Of a DNA stretch of 64,000 nt, positions 24,423-35,716 are shown one piece after another; the stretch's first letter is position 1; the number at the start of each line of letters is the position of its first letter. The notes below the pieces were generated by a model that did not search any database, was not told the DNA's origin, and saw only the letters and a list, made by a program, of their open reading frames with translations. The stretch is taken from NCBI GenBank assembly GCA_963675135.1, contig OY776121.1, positions 62,636,265-62,700,264 of the forward strand. The letters are read 5' to 3'. The position numbers were made by a program, and so were the translations under genes. The DNA comes from Galeopsis tetrahit (taxonomy: Eukaryota > Streptophyta > Magnoliopsida > Lamiales > Lamiaceae).

Positions 24423-25337
24423 TTTACAAATGTGTCAATGTTCCATTAAAAATGGGTCAATTGAAAGAAACTAACAAACAAAGTACATCGTACGCTCGGA
24501 AAATAAATGTTTTTTTTTCAAAGAAACTGGCAACTGGACTATTATAATTCATAAAAACTAAATTGAAGGAGTGATGAGGTAGACTGTATATGAATTGAAA
24601 AAACAGATGTTTGTTTTGGTATTAATTGAGTAACATTGTCAAAAGTAGGTGTAGGGCTGCAGGGTAAATTGTAGGGGTTCAGAATGACGCCATTTGTAAC
24701 GGCGCCCCTTTCTGTCCTATGCTGTCTGTTCACTTTATCCCTGTCATGTCAGAATTGAGGAAAGGGCGTTCCTATTTATATTGTTAAAACCTCCCCAAAC
24801 ACTAATGTATTATTAAAAAATATTTGAAACTTTAATATTTAATTAAAAAACCCGCATTTTGATCAATATTTGTCAAGAAATAGGGGGATTTTGGATTTTT
24901 CTTTTCTTTTCTTATTTCAATTTTTTTTTTTGGCCGAAATCTAATGTGTGCTGAAATTTTGGCTATTTTCTGAAAAAGAATTCCGAAATCTGGCCATTTA
25001 TTCAAAAAAAAAAATCCCAAAATATGAAACTTTTTAGATTTTTTTTCCTGAAAATTTTGCAAAATGCAGTATATTGAACTTTTGTGTTGAAATTTGTTGA
25101 ATGGCAGTCGGTCACGGAGCCAGGGAATTTTGGTAGGGGGACCCGATTAACATTACTTTAAAGATAAAATAATATGTATTTATTATATTCATTAAAATTT
25201 TATATGATAAAATTGTCAATACATTTCATTAAATTAAATTGAACAAGTTGTCTTTCATTTTATTTAAAAAATTGTTAAAATATTTTGCAATTCTTAGTAA
25301 AAACTTAGACAATAATTCTCAAATACACCATCAATCT
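24423..25337. other. AT-rich non-coding stretch
   Basis: Nothing codes here. Long T and A runs lie at 24900-25060. A GGAGCCAGGGAATTTTGG stretch near 25118 resembles the conserved tails seen in many plant repeats but could not be assigned. Confidence 0.5.
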
Positions 25338-25346
25338 ATATTATTG

Positions 25347-27192
25347 GGGAAATTCTCAAATGCACCATGTGCACCAAAACAGGTTTGGTGCACATGCTTT
25401 TGTCCTTATGACTCTAACTTATTATCCATTTTTCTCTACTTATTTATAATTCTATTTTTTTTCTATTTATTAATTAATTAATTTATAATCCATTATTTTA
25501 TTAATTAATTTACAATTCTCATCACTTAATTTATTAATTAATTTACAATTCTCATCACTTAATTAATTAATTTACAATTCTCATAAGCATGAGGTGTTCA
25601 AATCCTTTAAAACTTTTTTTTTCGTTTTTTTTTCGTTTTTTTTTCTTTTTTTTTTCTTTTTTTTTTTTTTTTTGTTTTTTTCCGTTACTAACTTTCACTT
25701 TTCAATAATTACTCACTTTTCAATAATAATAGTCCCTACTTTTCATTAATAAAATTTCCACTTTTCACTAATAACAGTTATCACTATTCCAGTAACAAAA
25801 TTTCCACTTTTCACTAATAATAATTACCACTTTTCACTATTAATAGCTACCACTTTTCAGTAACAAAATTTCCACTTTTCAATAATAATAGTTACCACTT
25901 TTCAGTAACAAAATTTTCACTTTTCAATAATAAGAATTACACTTTTCAGTTAAAATATCTACCACTTTTCAATAATAAAAATTACATTTTTCAGTTAAAA
26001 TATCTACCACTTTTCAATAACAAAATTTCCAATTTTCAATAATAAGAATTACACTTTTCAGTAAAATATCTACCCCTTTTCAATAATAAGAATTATATCT
26101 ACCACTTTTCAATAATAAGAATTACACTTTTCAGTTCAAATATCTACCACTTTTCAATAATAAGAATTACACTTTTCAGTTAAAATATTTACCACTTTAC
26201 AATAATAAGAATTACACTTTTCAGTTAAAATATCTATCACTTTTCAATAACAAAAATTACATTTTTAAGTTAAAATATCTACCACTCTTCAATAATAAGA
26301 ATTACAAAAGTGGAAATTTTGTTACTGAAAAGTGGTAGATATTTTAACTGAAAATGTAATTTTTATTATTGAAAAGTGGTAGATATTTTAACAGAAAAGT
26401 GTAATTCTTATTATTGAAAAGTGGAAATTTTATTACTGAAAAGTGGTAACTATTATTATTGAAAAATGGAAATTTTGTTACTGAAAAGTGGTAGCTATTA
26501 TCAGTGAAAAAAAATTACATTTTTAAGTTAAAATATCTACCACTCTTCAATAATAAGAATTACAAAAGTGGAAATTTTGTTACTGAAAAGTGGTAGATAT
26601 TTTAACTGAAAATGTAATTTTTATTATTGAAAAGTGGTAGATATTTTAACAGAAAAGTGTAATTCTTATTATTGAAAAGTGAAAATTTTATTACTGAAAA
26701 GTGGTAACTATTATTATTGAAAAATGGAAATTTTGTTACTGAAAAGTGGTAGCTATTATCAGTGAAAAGTGGTAATTTTTATTAGTGAAAAGTGGAAATT
26801 TTATTAATGAAAAGTAGAAACGAAAAAAAAAATTATTAATGAAAAGTAGAAACGAAAAAAAAAATATTAATGAAAAGTAGAAACGAAAAAAAAAATGAAA
26901 AAAAAAAAACGGAAAAAAAAAACGAAAAAAAAAAACAGAAAAAAAACGAAAAAAAAAATATTAATGAAAAGTAGAAACGAAAAAAAAATGAAAAAACAAA
27001 CGAAAAAAAAGGAAAAAAAAAGAAAAAAAAAACAAGTTTGGAAAAAAAAAAGGAAAAAAAAAACAAGTTTAAAAGGATTTGAACCTGTGACCTCATTCAT
27101 TACTTAGTTATATTTATTTGCCTTTATAAATAGATATAAAATTGATCTGTGCATTAGTGTGCACGTGCACACTGTGCACAGGAGACCAACTC
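25347..27192. mobile_element. Fold-back element, probably Mutator-like
   Basis: A 1846-bp imperfect palindrome flanked by a perfect 9-bp TSD, ATATTATTG (25338-25346 and 27193-27201). The tips share TGCAC..TGTGCAC. Next inward, left GTTCAAATCC and right GGATTTGAACC are complementary, followed by T-rich (left, 25614-25680) and A-rich (right, 26820-27070) tracts. The arms consist of diverged repeats built from CCACTTTTCAATAATAAGAATTAC and CACTTTTCAGTTAAAATATC pointing inwards (25690-26305), and their reverse complements (26306-26820). There is no coding capacity; the Phe-rich or Lys-rich open frames are the homopolymer tracts. The 9-bp TSD suggests mobilisation by a Mutator transposase. Confidence 0.8.
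26252..26767. repeat. 258-bp direct duplication inside the fold-back element
   Basis: Two adjacent copies, 26252-26509 and 26510-26767, each starting AAAAATTACATTTTTAAG and ending TCAGTGAAAA. They are nearly identical, with only a few differences seen by eye. The duplication explains why the right arm is more complex than the left. Confidence 0.85.
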
Positions 27193-27201
27193 ATATTATT
27201 G

Positions 27202-28056
27202 ACTCTATTGAAGAAATAATTTATTTTTGGAGTATTAAGAAATAAATTTAAGTAAAAAACACATGAAAAAAATATATTACTCCTTTCAAACTCTGTATGC
27301 AAGCATTTATTTTTTATTCGTCTATACTTAATATGTATGTGTCAAAAAATAAAAAAAATATTTTTATTTTCATATATCAAAAAGTTTCATTTAAATTTTA
27401 ATATTCAAAAGTTAAGATTAAAAAATAGACACGGTTACAATTAATGATTAATAAAAAAAAAAGGTGAAATTAATAAGAATGACACCTAAAATGTTTGTAA
27501 ATATATGATATTTAAGATAAGATTAAGATATATATATATATATGATGGTACCTAAAATGTTTGTAAATGGGTAGATCTGCTGTGAACTTGAGTGCATGTT
27601 GTGCACTCGAGTCCAATAATCATTTATTAATTAATAAGAACAACAATACAACAAAAATTAGGCCATGGCCCAATGGTCATCATATGATTAAATTAGCCTC
27701 AAGTCTCTGATTTCTGCTTCTATCACATAATATTACGGAGTATATAATTATTATAAAATATTTATCATATATATATATAAAAAAAAATCGGTAAAACGTG
27801 GCACCGTCCCTAATGGCAGTACATGTTTTTTTTTTTTTTTTTCCGAATGGAAGTATTGGTTTTGCTTTCTTATAGCAATACTGAGAATAAAGTTGAAATT
27901 ATGGTGCATAAATCAGAGTTTTAATGGGGCAATATAAATTTTTTAATTTGTAAATTAAGTTTTGGTTAAAAAATTTAGGGGCATGCTTCTACTTTCCACA
28001 CCTACCGTACCCAATCAAAGATTAAAATTCTGTAATCTATCTAATTGGAAACCTAT
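27202..28056. other. Non-coding spacer with a possible SINE trace
   Basis: No coding region. TGGCCCAATGG at about 27668-27678 fits the Pol III A-box pattern of tRNA-derived SINEs, but no matching B-box follows at the right spacing. A GAGTGCATGTTGTGCACTCGAG palindrome-like stretch lies near 27590. Confidence 0.4.
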
Positions 28057-28064
28057 CGTCCAGG

Positions 28065-28698
28065 CAGGCCCGGTCCTAATGTAAGGCCAACGAGGCGACC
28101 GATACAGGCCCAGGAATATATCAATTTTTTAGAGGTCCATTTTTTAAGATATCTTTATATATATATATATATATATATTATAATATAAAATATTAGTAAA
28201 GAAGAAGGGAAGGAAAAATTAGGAGAAAAAATATCAACAAAGATCTAATTCAATTTATATCTTTTTAAGTTATCACTTTTTCAATTTAGGTCTTAGAGTG
28301 ACCAATTTACATTGAGATTTAGGACAAATGGTTAATTTGCATCCTTTAAATTTGTAAATTAAAAAATAATATTTAAAATCTCATTATAATTAAAAATTAC
28401 TTGTATAAAAAATAAAAAAAAATCTAGAATTGTCTAAATAAAAAATTCTAAAAATTTCATTAAATTATCTAAAAATTATAATAATTACATTAAAAATCTG
28501 AAAAATCTCTTAAAATCTTAAAAAATATATTAACTAAAAATTAGAAATTCTAAAATGTGTAAAAAAAATAATATATTGTTAGTCCTTTAAAAAAAAATTA
28601 TATTATGTTTCATAAGTTCGTATAAAATAAAAAATATGAAAGGACGGAGTTTTTTTTTAAAGTTAGATTCAGGCCCAAATATTCCTAGGATCGGCCTG
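28065..28698. mobile_element. hAT-like non-autonomous element
   Basis: Left end CAGGCCCGGTCCTAAT and right end (reverse complement) CAGGCCGATCCTAGG form inverted termini of the CAGGG-type seen in plant hAT MITEs. The flanks are 8-bp near-duplicates, CGTCCAGG (28057-28064) and TGTCCAGG (28699-28706), 7 of 8 matching. 634 bp, AT-rich interior with an (AT)n tract at about 28158-28180, no transposase. Confidence 0.65.
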
Positions 28699-28706
28699 TG
28701 TCCAGG

Positions 28707-29293
28707 TTGAGATTGGCCGGTTACAACTTATATTTTGTAGACTTTGCAGGCTGGTAATGTACTATTTATTGGTATTTTATAACTAATTAATTGACTATAG
28801 AGTAATAGACCACTCAATAATTGAATACTTATATGGAGGTAAAATCTCAATTCCCTACTTATTTAATGATCTGTACGTCTTATTTGGGGGTTCATATTCT
28901 GCGTTTGTGTTGCTCGTTTTCATATGTCTCTTTTATGTGGGCGAGGCGCACATGTAATGTGGTCGCCCAACGTTAGATTATTTTGGTTTATAGTGTGAGG
29001 CTGTGTTTTTTCATTTGCTATTCTGTCTCAAGATTGATGTACTTTCTGATGTAATAATTTTGTTTTTTTAGTATGTAAAAAATATTTTCAATTTTATTTT
29101 CTTTACAATAAAACTTTTCGAATGCAGATTTCAAATAAAGTTAAATTAAAATTCATCTCTGTAAAGAAAAGAGAAATACATTAATTCCACTTAAATGATA
29201 CGGTATATACAATACCTATGATTATATATTTATATTTAGTGATTGAACTTGTGACATTTTCAAAGATAAAAGGGAGAGTTTACCATTAAATCA
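28707..29293. other. Non-coding spacer
   Basis: AT-rich spacer between the hAT-like and Stowaway elements. No coding sequence or repeat seen. Confidence 0.5.
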
Positions 29294-29295
29294 TA

Positions 29296-29546
29296 CTCCC
29301 TCCTATTCATTTTATAAGTCGTTTTGACCTTTCGTTTTCTTTGCAAAATATAAGTCGTTTTGCACTTTTCAATGCAAATTAATTGCATTTATTCCAAATT
29401 TATCCTTAAGATCAATAAATATTTACATACATATATTTTTTTTAATGAAAATTACAAGCATTGATTAAGGGTAAAATAAGAAGTCAATTGTTTTCTTAAT
29501 ATGTGTGCATGAGCTTAGGATGACATATATTTTGAATAGGAGGGAG
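29296..29546. mobile_element. Stowaway MITE
   Basis: 251 bp with ends CTCCCTCCTATTCATTTTAT and (reverse complement) CTCCCTCCTATTCAAAATAT, flanked by TA on both sides (29294-29295 and 29547-29548). These are the standard terminus and TSD of Stowaway MITEs. Non-coding. Confidence 0.88.
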
Positions 29547-29548
29547 TA

Positions 29549-31402
29549 TTCAATTTTAATAAATAATTTGCAAAATACATGTATTTAACTTTTTATAGAA
29601 ATTAAAATTTTATGCTCGATCGCCGCTTCGCAATTTCTCCTTTTTTAACGGCCTCTGCTTCTTTGTTCCTTCTTATCGTCGTTGTCTGTCACTGCTCGCC
29701 GATATGTTCACCTCTTTATTACAGACTTTCAGTTCGTCCTAATTTTTTTTGGCCCCGCCCTTGATTGTGCTCATTTATTCATACTCGTGTTTTAATGGAT
29801 ATTAGTTAATTTATGTATAAAGTAGATAAATTGGGAGTATGATGTATATCGTGGGGTCAATTTATAAATAAAATGAATAAAGTGAATGATAATTTGAGCA
29901 AATAAGGATGGTAGAAGCTAGGGATGGGAGATAAAATAGTGTGAAAAATATTATTTTCAAAATGTGGATAAAATAAATGAAACCAGACAACAAAAAAAAG
30001 AAAGTAAGAATAATAATAAAATTGGATGAAAGGACCGGAGTATTATATTTCAATTCATATATATTTTTTAATTTCTCATTACAATATTAGCTTCTTGAAT
30101 AATTGTATTGTTTGATTCAATATACAAAAGAATGTAAAAGTCATAGAGCACTCTCGCTCAAGACATTTGGCTTTTGAGCTTTGGTAAATACAATTTTCTT
30201 AAAAGATTCATTTGCACCTCAATTCTTTTAAAACATTTCAAATTAGTTTTATGATTAATATACATAGAGGCTGAAGCTGAAGCTGAAGCTGAAGCTGAAG
30301 CTAATTAACATGCAAATAATTCATTTAAGAATGAAAGTTCAACTAAATCAAAGAACAATAATGCACATGCAAATTATCTCCGAAAACAAAAGTAATACTA
30401 TAATTAATTCAATTCAATTACTAAATAATTCTAACAAATTAAATTTAACAAAAAAATGTTGAATATGATTAATTGATAAGAAAGCGCATGCGTTGAGACT
30501 TGAGAGACAGGAAACAAAGCAACAGTCTCTTCAAATCACTCGTAGAATAGTTTATTTATCAAAACAAATTTATTACTACTTCATATGAACATTGTTTAAT
30601 TAAATAATTTTGCATGAAAATTAAAATAAGTCTATACGTGTACTCTTGTGATACATTATAATAATATATTTGTGGATATTAGTATACATGATTGAATATT
30701 ATCAATGGAGTGGTTCTAATTAAACTCAGCAATTGAATAGGTCAAGTATGATTATGTCAACTTACTTAACCCATAAGACATTATGACCTAAAAGTTTATC
30801 AAAGTGCATGCACATGTATACATACGATCTTATACATTTTATTTTTCATGAAATTTATTAAATATAATGTTAATTTTATTTTGAGTCTATATGATCTTTT
30901 ATTAATATATATATAAACACGTCGATTATTTAATTATTTATATGCACTAATGCACGGTTGTGTATGTAAAGAAGATGAACATTAGACATTAATGTTTTTT
31001 TATTATTATTATAGAAACTTCAGTTAATTATTGAATCCACGTTTTACCATTAAATAACTTTTTTTAAAGCAAATATAATTTGATTTAAATAATTAATTAA
31101 ATATTTACCTTTTACAGTTACATAAATGTCTAGGGATCAGCTTTGACCATCACAAAAAAGACTTGGGATTCAAATGCAAAGAATTAAAATTATATACGGC
31201 ACTGACTTTCGTAGTTGGATTTTGGGTTATTAATTATTCCCGAAGAATTTATTATTATTTCAATATTATTTCGAAAAAAAAATATATATATACTCTCTTC
31301 CATTCCAAAAGAGAAAAAAAAAAAATACAGTAGAGCCTCTTTAAATTAATAATATCGGAACTGTGAAATTCCATTAAGTTAGAGACGTATTAATTAAGCA
31401 AT
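29549..31402. other. AT-rich non-coding stretch
   Basis: Nothing coding could be supported. A perfect hexanucleotide repeat, CTGAAG x5, lies at about 30271-30300. The rest is simple AT-rich spacer. Confidence 0.55.
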
Positions 31403-31411
31403 AAATTAATA

Positions 31412-32656
31412 GGGCGCGGCTACCCAAGGATTGTATGAGGACACTAATGCAAACTTTTTATACCCCTACTGCACATTTTTTAAAAAAAGTACGAATGAGT
31501 ACACCCACCCATTACATTTCACATTTGATTCATCATTTTACACCGAAATCATTCGAATCCCCACCATCACCACCAAAACAATAAAAATTCTATAGGAAGG
31601 CCCAATACAGAGGTATGTTCGAAAATTTTAACAACAAAAAAAATTTCTAAAAACCCAAAATTTCAACAATAAAAATAAAATCTTAGTATGTTCGAAAATT
31701 TTACCCAAACAAAGTTGAGATTTTCAAAAAATTTTAATGAATAAACTCAATATGTTCGAAAAAAATTCCAAAACAACTTAAATTTGTCCGAAAAAAAAGA
31801 TCGAACAAAATGTTCGAATTTTTTTCCAAAACAAACACAAATTGTTCGAAAAAAATTTCAAAACAACTTAAATTTGTCCGAAAAAAAAGACCGAACAAAA
31901 TGTTCGAAATTTTTTCCAAAACAAACACAGATTGCTCGAAAAAATTTCCAAAACAAACTCAATATGTTCGAAAATAAATCACGAACTTCTAAAAACCCTA
32001 ATTTTTCTAAAAACCGTACCCTAAATTTTCTAAAATTCCAAAAATTTGCAAAAATCCTACATGGAACGGACGGCGGTGGTGAAGGAGGGAGGAGGGGTGT
32101 GAGCGGCCGCGTCTCTGGGAGGAGGGCGACGGCGGCCGCAGCGGACGAGGGAGGAGAAGAGGGGTTGGTCGCGCGAGTTAGATGGGGAGTGAGGCGGCGA
32201 CGTGGGGAGTGAGGACGGCGACGTGGGGAGTGAGGGCGGCGCTATCGCCGCGTGGGGAGGGGAGACGAAGCTGCGCCGCGGCGACGTTGGGAGAGAGGAC
32301 GGCGTTGTCGCGCATGTTGGGTGGGGAGACGAGGACGACACCGGCGAAACGGGGACGACGACGAGAGGAGACGTGAAGAGAGAGGGTGACGCTGCTGCCA
32401 GCGACGAGAGCGGCACTGGCGAAACGGAGGCTGCCGGCGACGAGACATGGGAAGGAAGATGAGGAGGCGAAAATGGGGTGGGTGTACCAAATGAGTTGAT
32501 GGATTAGGGTTTTAATGATTTTAATGGAAAATCGTATTTTTAAATTTTTCACGTGGGTGTCCTCATCTGTTTTGTGTGTGTCCTCATTGCGTGGGTGTCC
32601 TCATAGGATCCTTGTGGGTGTCCTCATAGGATCCTTGGGTGTCTTTAGCCGCACCC
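31412..32656. mobile_element. Mutator-like element with GC-rich interior
   Basis: Left end GGGCGCGGCTACCCAAGG and right end (reverse complement) GGGTGCGGCTAAAGACACC pair over the terminal repeats, both running on into TATGAGGACAC. Flanks AAATTAATA (31403-31411) and AATTTAATA (32657-32665) match at 8 of 9 bases, in line with a Mutator 9-bp TSD. The left part has two tandem copies of a TTTGTCCGAAAAAAAAGA-containing unit (31780-31920). The right part (32060-32460) is strongly GC-rich, with open frames on both strands made of Arg/Ala/Ser/Pro low complexity. No transposase. The GC-rich block may be captured host sequence. Confidence 0.75.
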
Positions 32657-32665
32657 AATTTAATA

Positions 32666-33082
32666 TTGTGGATCGAAATTCATTTATTCAATTTTTTATA
32701 TAAAATAATTTGAAATCCTAATGTCAATTCTGGGCTTCTTACTTGAAACATCCAACTATTAGGCTACACACAATAACTATTGGGCCTCCTGGTATCAAAA
32801 TATAATTTGCGATAATTAAAATTAAATTAATGATACACATATTAAACATGTTATAAGTGGAAAATAAACACCAAAGCTCATAACATAATAAAAATAATTA
32901 TTTATAAAAACTTAAAATTTAAATTTAAGCATGTTTTAATTAAGTTTTTAAAACAAATGGAGATTTAGGACATAAACTTACTTAGTTTCCCCAATTGATA
33001 CACTGCAGTTTAATTAATACTCGTATTTAACAATTTAGAAGATAAATGTTTGAATATTTATTTTATGTATTATTATATATGC
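32666..33082. other. AT-rich spacer
   Basis: Spacer between the Mutator-like and CACTA elements, with no coding signal. Confidence 0.5.
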
Positions 33083-33085
33083 ATG

Positions 33086-35713
33086 CACTACAAGAAAACT
33101 GCAATTTAGCCGCGAAAAAATTTGTCGCTAATTCTAATATTTTTGTCGCTAACGTGAGTTAGCGATGAAATAATTTTGTCGCAGGATTTGTTGCTATACA
33201 CCCGTCGCTAACGTGTTTGTGACAAAAAAATTAATTTTGTTGCAAATATTAGCGATGAAAATTTGAGTTTCATCGCAAAATATTAGCGACGAAAATATGA
33301 GTTTCATCGCAAAATATTTGCGACGAAAATCAAACATTTGTCGCTAATTCTAATATTTTCATCGCTAACGTGAGTTGGCGATGAAATCATTTTGTCGCAG
33401 GATTTGTTGTTATACGCCCGTCGCTAACGTGTTTGCGACAAAAAAAATTAATTTTGTCGCAAATGTTTGCGATGAAAATTTGAGTTTCATCGCAAAATAT
33501 TAGCGACGAAAATTTGAGTTTCATCGCAAAATATTAGCGACAAAAATATAAGTTTCATCGCAAAATGTTACCGACAAAAATATGAGTTTCAACACAAAAT
33601 GTTTGCGAGGAAAATCAAACATTTGTCGTAAACACGTTAGCGACGGGTGTATAGCAACAAATCTCGCGATAAACCCACTTCCGATATCCGATTTACGAAT
33701 CATTCTCTAAACCCATTTTCGAACTCGACCAACCCAACCCGCACCCACATCCGACCCGCCCCGACCCACCCCAACTGAACCAATTAAATTGTTCTCTAAA
33801 CACACTTCTGCACTCGACCCGCCCCAACCCGCACCAACACTCGACCCGCCCCAACCCGTACCCAACCCACACCCGCCCCGCCCCAAACGACCCCAACTCA
33901 ACCCAACCCAACCCGACCCGCACCCACATACCCCCTCCCCCATTTTATTTAAATAAATATTTTATTTGGTCTTAGTGGGAATTGATCCCGGGTGGATGGG
34001 CGCCCAGCTACCATTCGGGCAGACAGCTCTTTGGTTCAGTTTTTAATATTAATTATATATGTATTCAATTGTTACTAATTTAGTTATTTTTACTCATTTA
34101 ATAATTTGTTTCACATTTATTAATTGATTAATTTTTAACTTGTAACAATTATATATGTATATATACATGTGTATATATATTGTAATTTTTAAAACATTCC
34201 AATTGTAAAAAATCAATATTACTTTAACAATTTTAAAAAAATAATAAATATTACAGCCAATCTTCATTCTCCCATCTCTAATTATGTTCATCTTTATTTG
34301 TATCATCATATTTATAAATATTTTTATAAACATTCATACTGATTTATAAGACATAAAATTTGGAGAATTATTAAACATTTAATTATATAAATCGATTTTC
34401 TTGATTTAACAAGCATAGTTGATTTAATATTAGCCACAAAATATAATTATCATTGTTGTTCTTATTATTAACAGCAAAATAAAATAATTTGATAAAAGTG
34501 TAGCGATAACATATTTTAATTTTGTTGCAAATATTAATTCAGAGAAATTAGCCACAAAAAATTTATTTCATCGCAAAATAATAGCGACTAAATATAATTT
34601 TCATTGTTGTCCTAATTATTAACAACAAAATAAAAGAATTTGTTGCTAGTTTAGCGATGATATATTTTTATTTCATCGCAAAAAGTAATTTCAATAAATT
34701 AGCCACACAAAATTATATTTCATCGTAAAATATTAGCGACAAAATATAATTTTTATTGTTATTCTGATTATTAACAACAAAATGCAGCAATACGTTGCTA
34801 GTATAGCGATGAAATATTTTAATTTCATCGCAAAAATTAATTTCATTAAATTAGCCACAAAAATTTCTATTTCATCGTAAAATATTAGTGATGAAATATA
34901 ATTTTCATTGTTGTTCTGATTATTAACAACAAAATGAAGCAATTTGTTGCTAATATAGCAATGAAATATATAAATTTTGTTGCAAAAATTAATTTCAAGA
35001 AATTAGCCACAAAATTTTCAATTTCATCGCAAAATATTAGCAAGAAAATATAATTGTCATTGTTGCTCTGATTATTAACAACAAAATGATGCAGTTTGTT
35101 GCTAATAAAGTGATGAAATATATAAATTTTATTGCAAAAATTAATTTCAAGAAAATAGCCACAAAAATTTCTATTTCATCGCAAAATATTAGCAACGAAA
35201 TATAATTTTCATTTTTGTTCTGATTATTAACAACAAAATGAAGCAATTTGCTGCTAATATAGCGATGAAATATATAAATTTTGTTGCAAAAATTAATTTA
35301 AAAAAATTAGCCAAGAATTTTTTTATTTCATCGCAAAATATTAGCAACGAAATATAATTTTCATAGTTTTTCTAATTATTAACAACAAAATGAAGCAAGT
35401 TGTTGCTAATATAGCGATGAAATATATAAATTTTGTTGTAAAATATAATTTCAAGAAATTAGCCACGAAAATTTCTATTTCATCGCAAAATATTAGCGAC
35501 GAAATATAATTTTCATTGTTGTTTTGATTATTAACAACAAAATGAAACAATTTGTTGTTAATATGGCGATGAAATATATATATTTTGTTGCAAATATTAA
35601 ATCTAAAAATTTAGCAGCGAAAATTTATATTTCGTTGCTAAAAAATGATTTTAGCGATGAAATTTAGATTTGTCGTAAAATTTTCGTCGCTATTCCCCCA
35701 ATTTCTTGTAGTG
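33086..35713. mobile_element. Non-autonomous CACTA (En/Spm-type) element
   Basis: Starts CACTACAAGAAAACTGC and ends TTTCTTGTAGTG, the inverted CACTA termini, with a 3-bp TSD, ATG (33083-33085 and 35714-35716). Both subterminal regions carry many direct and inverted copies of TTTGTCGCTAA / TTAGCGAC, the likely transposase-binding repeats of this family. At 33700-33940 there is a C-rich ACCCGCACCC simple-sequence block, read on the minus strand as Gly/Val/Trp-rich nonsense. At 33970-34030, on the minus strand, a GGGATCAATTCCC motif resembles a Pol III B-box. No transposase is encoded, so it depends on an autonomous relative. Confidence 0.93.
34427..35642. repeat. 152-bp tandem repeat array, about 8 copies, inside the CACTA element
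   Basis: Unit starts recur near 34427, 34579, 34731, 34883, 35035, 35187, 35339 and 35491. Each unit holds TTAGCGACGAAATATAA, then GATTATTAACAACAAAATGA, then ATTTCATCGCAAAATA. Open frames of 69 residues spaced exactly 304 bases apart on the minus strand are a by-product of two repeat units and not genes. Confidence 0.85.
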
Positions 35714-35716
35714 ATG

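Noticed and set aside
26836..27107. Phe-rich and Lys-rich open frames
   Set aside because: They are the A/T homopolymer tracts of the fold-back element.
32057..32552. Overlapping open frames of 62-142 codons on both strands
   Set aside because: GC-rich low-complexity DNA inside a transposon keeps all frames open; composition is Arg/Ala/Ser/Pro without motifs.
34733..35550. Three 69-codon frames of similar sequence, 304 bases apart
   Set aside because: They follow from two units of the 152-bp tandem repeat; no start or promoter context.
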